A DNA stretch of 6,407 nucleotides. Source: an uncultured Bacteroidales bacterium (GTDB lineage Bacteria > Bacteroidota > Bacteroidia > Bacteroidales > UBA932). A program made the translations under genes and the position numbers. Below are positions 5,812-6,407 of the stretch, piece after piece. Under the pieces are notes generated by a model. The model was not told where the DNA came from and did not search any database. It saw nothing but the letters and a program-made list of their open reading frames with translations. How positions within the stretch are numbered: the stretch's first letter is position 1; every line of letters starts with the position of its first letter. Location of the stretch: the NCBI GenBank assembly GCA_937901105.1, contig CALCHD010000080.1, positions 1 to 6,407 of the forward strand. The letters are read 5' to 3'.

Positions 5812-6407
5812 ATGATGAGACGATTTTTACACATATTATTTGCTGTTGCAGCCCTCACATTTGCCGTAACCGTTGATATTCAGGCACAAGATGGCACAGA
5901 CCAGGGGCTTGAGTTCAGCACCAGGGTACACAATTTCGGCAAGATTTCAGTTGCCGAAGGGCCAAAGCACTGCACTTTTGAGTTCAAGAACAACGCCGGC
6001 AAGCCAATTGTCATCAACAATGTGATATCATCATGTGGATGCACAGAGCCAAAATGGCCAAGAAAGCCTATCATGCCTGGCGAAGAGGGCAAGATAGAGG
6101 TGACATACCTCAACGACCAGGGACCATACCCGTTTGACAAGTCAATTACCGTATACACCTCTGCATCTGCAAAGCCCATAATTCTGCGAATCTCTGGTCT
6201 TGCATACGAGAACGAACGCTCAATGAAGGAGATGTTCCCTGTGCAGATTGGCCTTCTGGCCGTAAAGAACAATGTAATCAGAGGAGGGCAGATAAACCAG
6301 GGAAACACCAAGAAGGGCAACTTTACAATAGCCAACCTTACCGGCAAGGATGTAAGGCTCTCTTGGGGCAAAATGTCTCCGGGGCTTGAACTTTCACTTC
6401 CTCCCGA
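5812..6407 (+). CDS. Exported DUF1573 domain protein (cut by right edge)
   Basis: The first 198 codons of a secreted protein; the 3' end is outside the window. A signal peptide is clear: R3 and R4, a hydrophobic stretch at about 5-20, and a likely signal peptidase I cut in IQA|QD after A25, with Gln at +1 as is common in Bacteroidota. Residues 34-130 match DUF1573, an immunoglobulin-like beta-sandwich domain: VHNFGKISVAEG, CTFEFKN, the hallmark SSCGCTEPKWP with Cys 75 and Cys 77, then IMPGEEGKIEVTY. The molecular function of DUF1573 proteins is not established. The text after residue 140 (VQIGLLAVKNNVIRGG, GNFTIANLTGKDV) suggests a second, related beta-sandwich repeat. The start could equally be the second of two tandem ATGs (5815); neither has a Shine-Dalgarno. 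It is transcribed away from the M16 peptidase gene, sharing only the promoter region. Confidence 0.9.
   Translation, partial: MMRRFLHILFAVAALTFAVTVDIQAQDGTDQGLEFSTRVHNFGKISVAEGPKHCTFEFKNNAGKPIVINNVISSCGCTEPKWPRKPIMPGEEGKIEVTYLNDQGPYPFDKSITVYTSASAKPIILRISGLAYENERSMKEMFPVQIGLLAVKNNVIRGGQINQGNTKKGNFTIANLTGKDVRLSWGKMSPGLELSLPP

Noticed and set aside
5880..6371. A 163-residue open frame on the minus strand opposite the DUF1573 gene.
   Set aside because: The plus-strand frame has a signal peptide and the DUF1573 SSCGC hallmark. The opposite frame has neither a domain nor a start signal.
1..6407. Search for a defence system, mobile element, CRISPR array, tRNA or phage genes.
   Set aside because: No transposase, integrase, direct-repeat array, tRNA-like cloverleaf or defence domain was recognised. 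Apart from the secA mosaic, the content is ordinary housekeeping and envelope genes.

Overview
The window reads as chromosomal housekeeping DNA from a member of the Bacteroidota, most likely an uncultured gut-type Bacteroidales. The support is: several matches to the Bacteroidota promoter -7 box TAnnTTTG, A/T-rich leaders mostly without a Shine-Dalgarno site, a DUF1573 protein, a lipoprotein-type M16 peptidase and a stand-alone MnmD. No mobile element, CRISPR array, tRNA, rRNA or phage gene was seen.

Layout: (1) 1-1561, minus strand, the first 520 codons of secA, running off the left edge. (2) 1562-1687, a divergent intergenic region with promoter-like boxes for both flanking genes and a perfect 7-bp inverted repeat in the secA leader. 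(3) 1688-2527, plus strand, mnmD, a tRNA wobble-uridine methyltransferase. (4) 2528-2599, a strong hairpin terminator between convergent genes. (5) 2600-2767, minus strand, a 55-residue 2[4Fe-4S] ferredoxin with its own near-consensus promoter placed across the end of the next gene. (6) 2829-5747, minus strand, a 972-residue M16 zinc-peptidase lipoprotein. (7) 5748-5811, a compact divergent promoter region. (8) 5812-6407, plus strand, an exported DUF1573 protein cut by the right edge.

The genes do not form one pathway. secA drives protein export, and the M16 lipoprotein and the DUF1573 protein are expected to be among its exported clients. MnmD modifies tRNA and the ferredoxin carries electrons in the cytoplasm.

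The main observation is that secA looks mosaic. Residues 1 to about 318 resemble a Bacteroidota SecA. The remainder lacks the long insertion I expect in that lineage, reads like a Firmicutes (Clostridia) SecA, and uses a different Glu codon (GAG:GAA 21:1 before the switch, 2:17 after). The switch falls in the block encoding the near-universal DEVDS...TPLIISG motif. A metagenome assembly chimera is the likeliest explanation, with real recombination as the alternative. I did not find a convincing undescribed biological system here.
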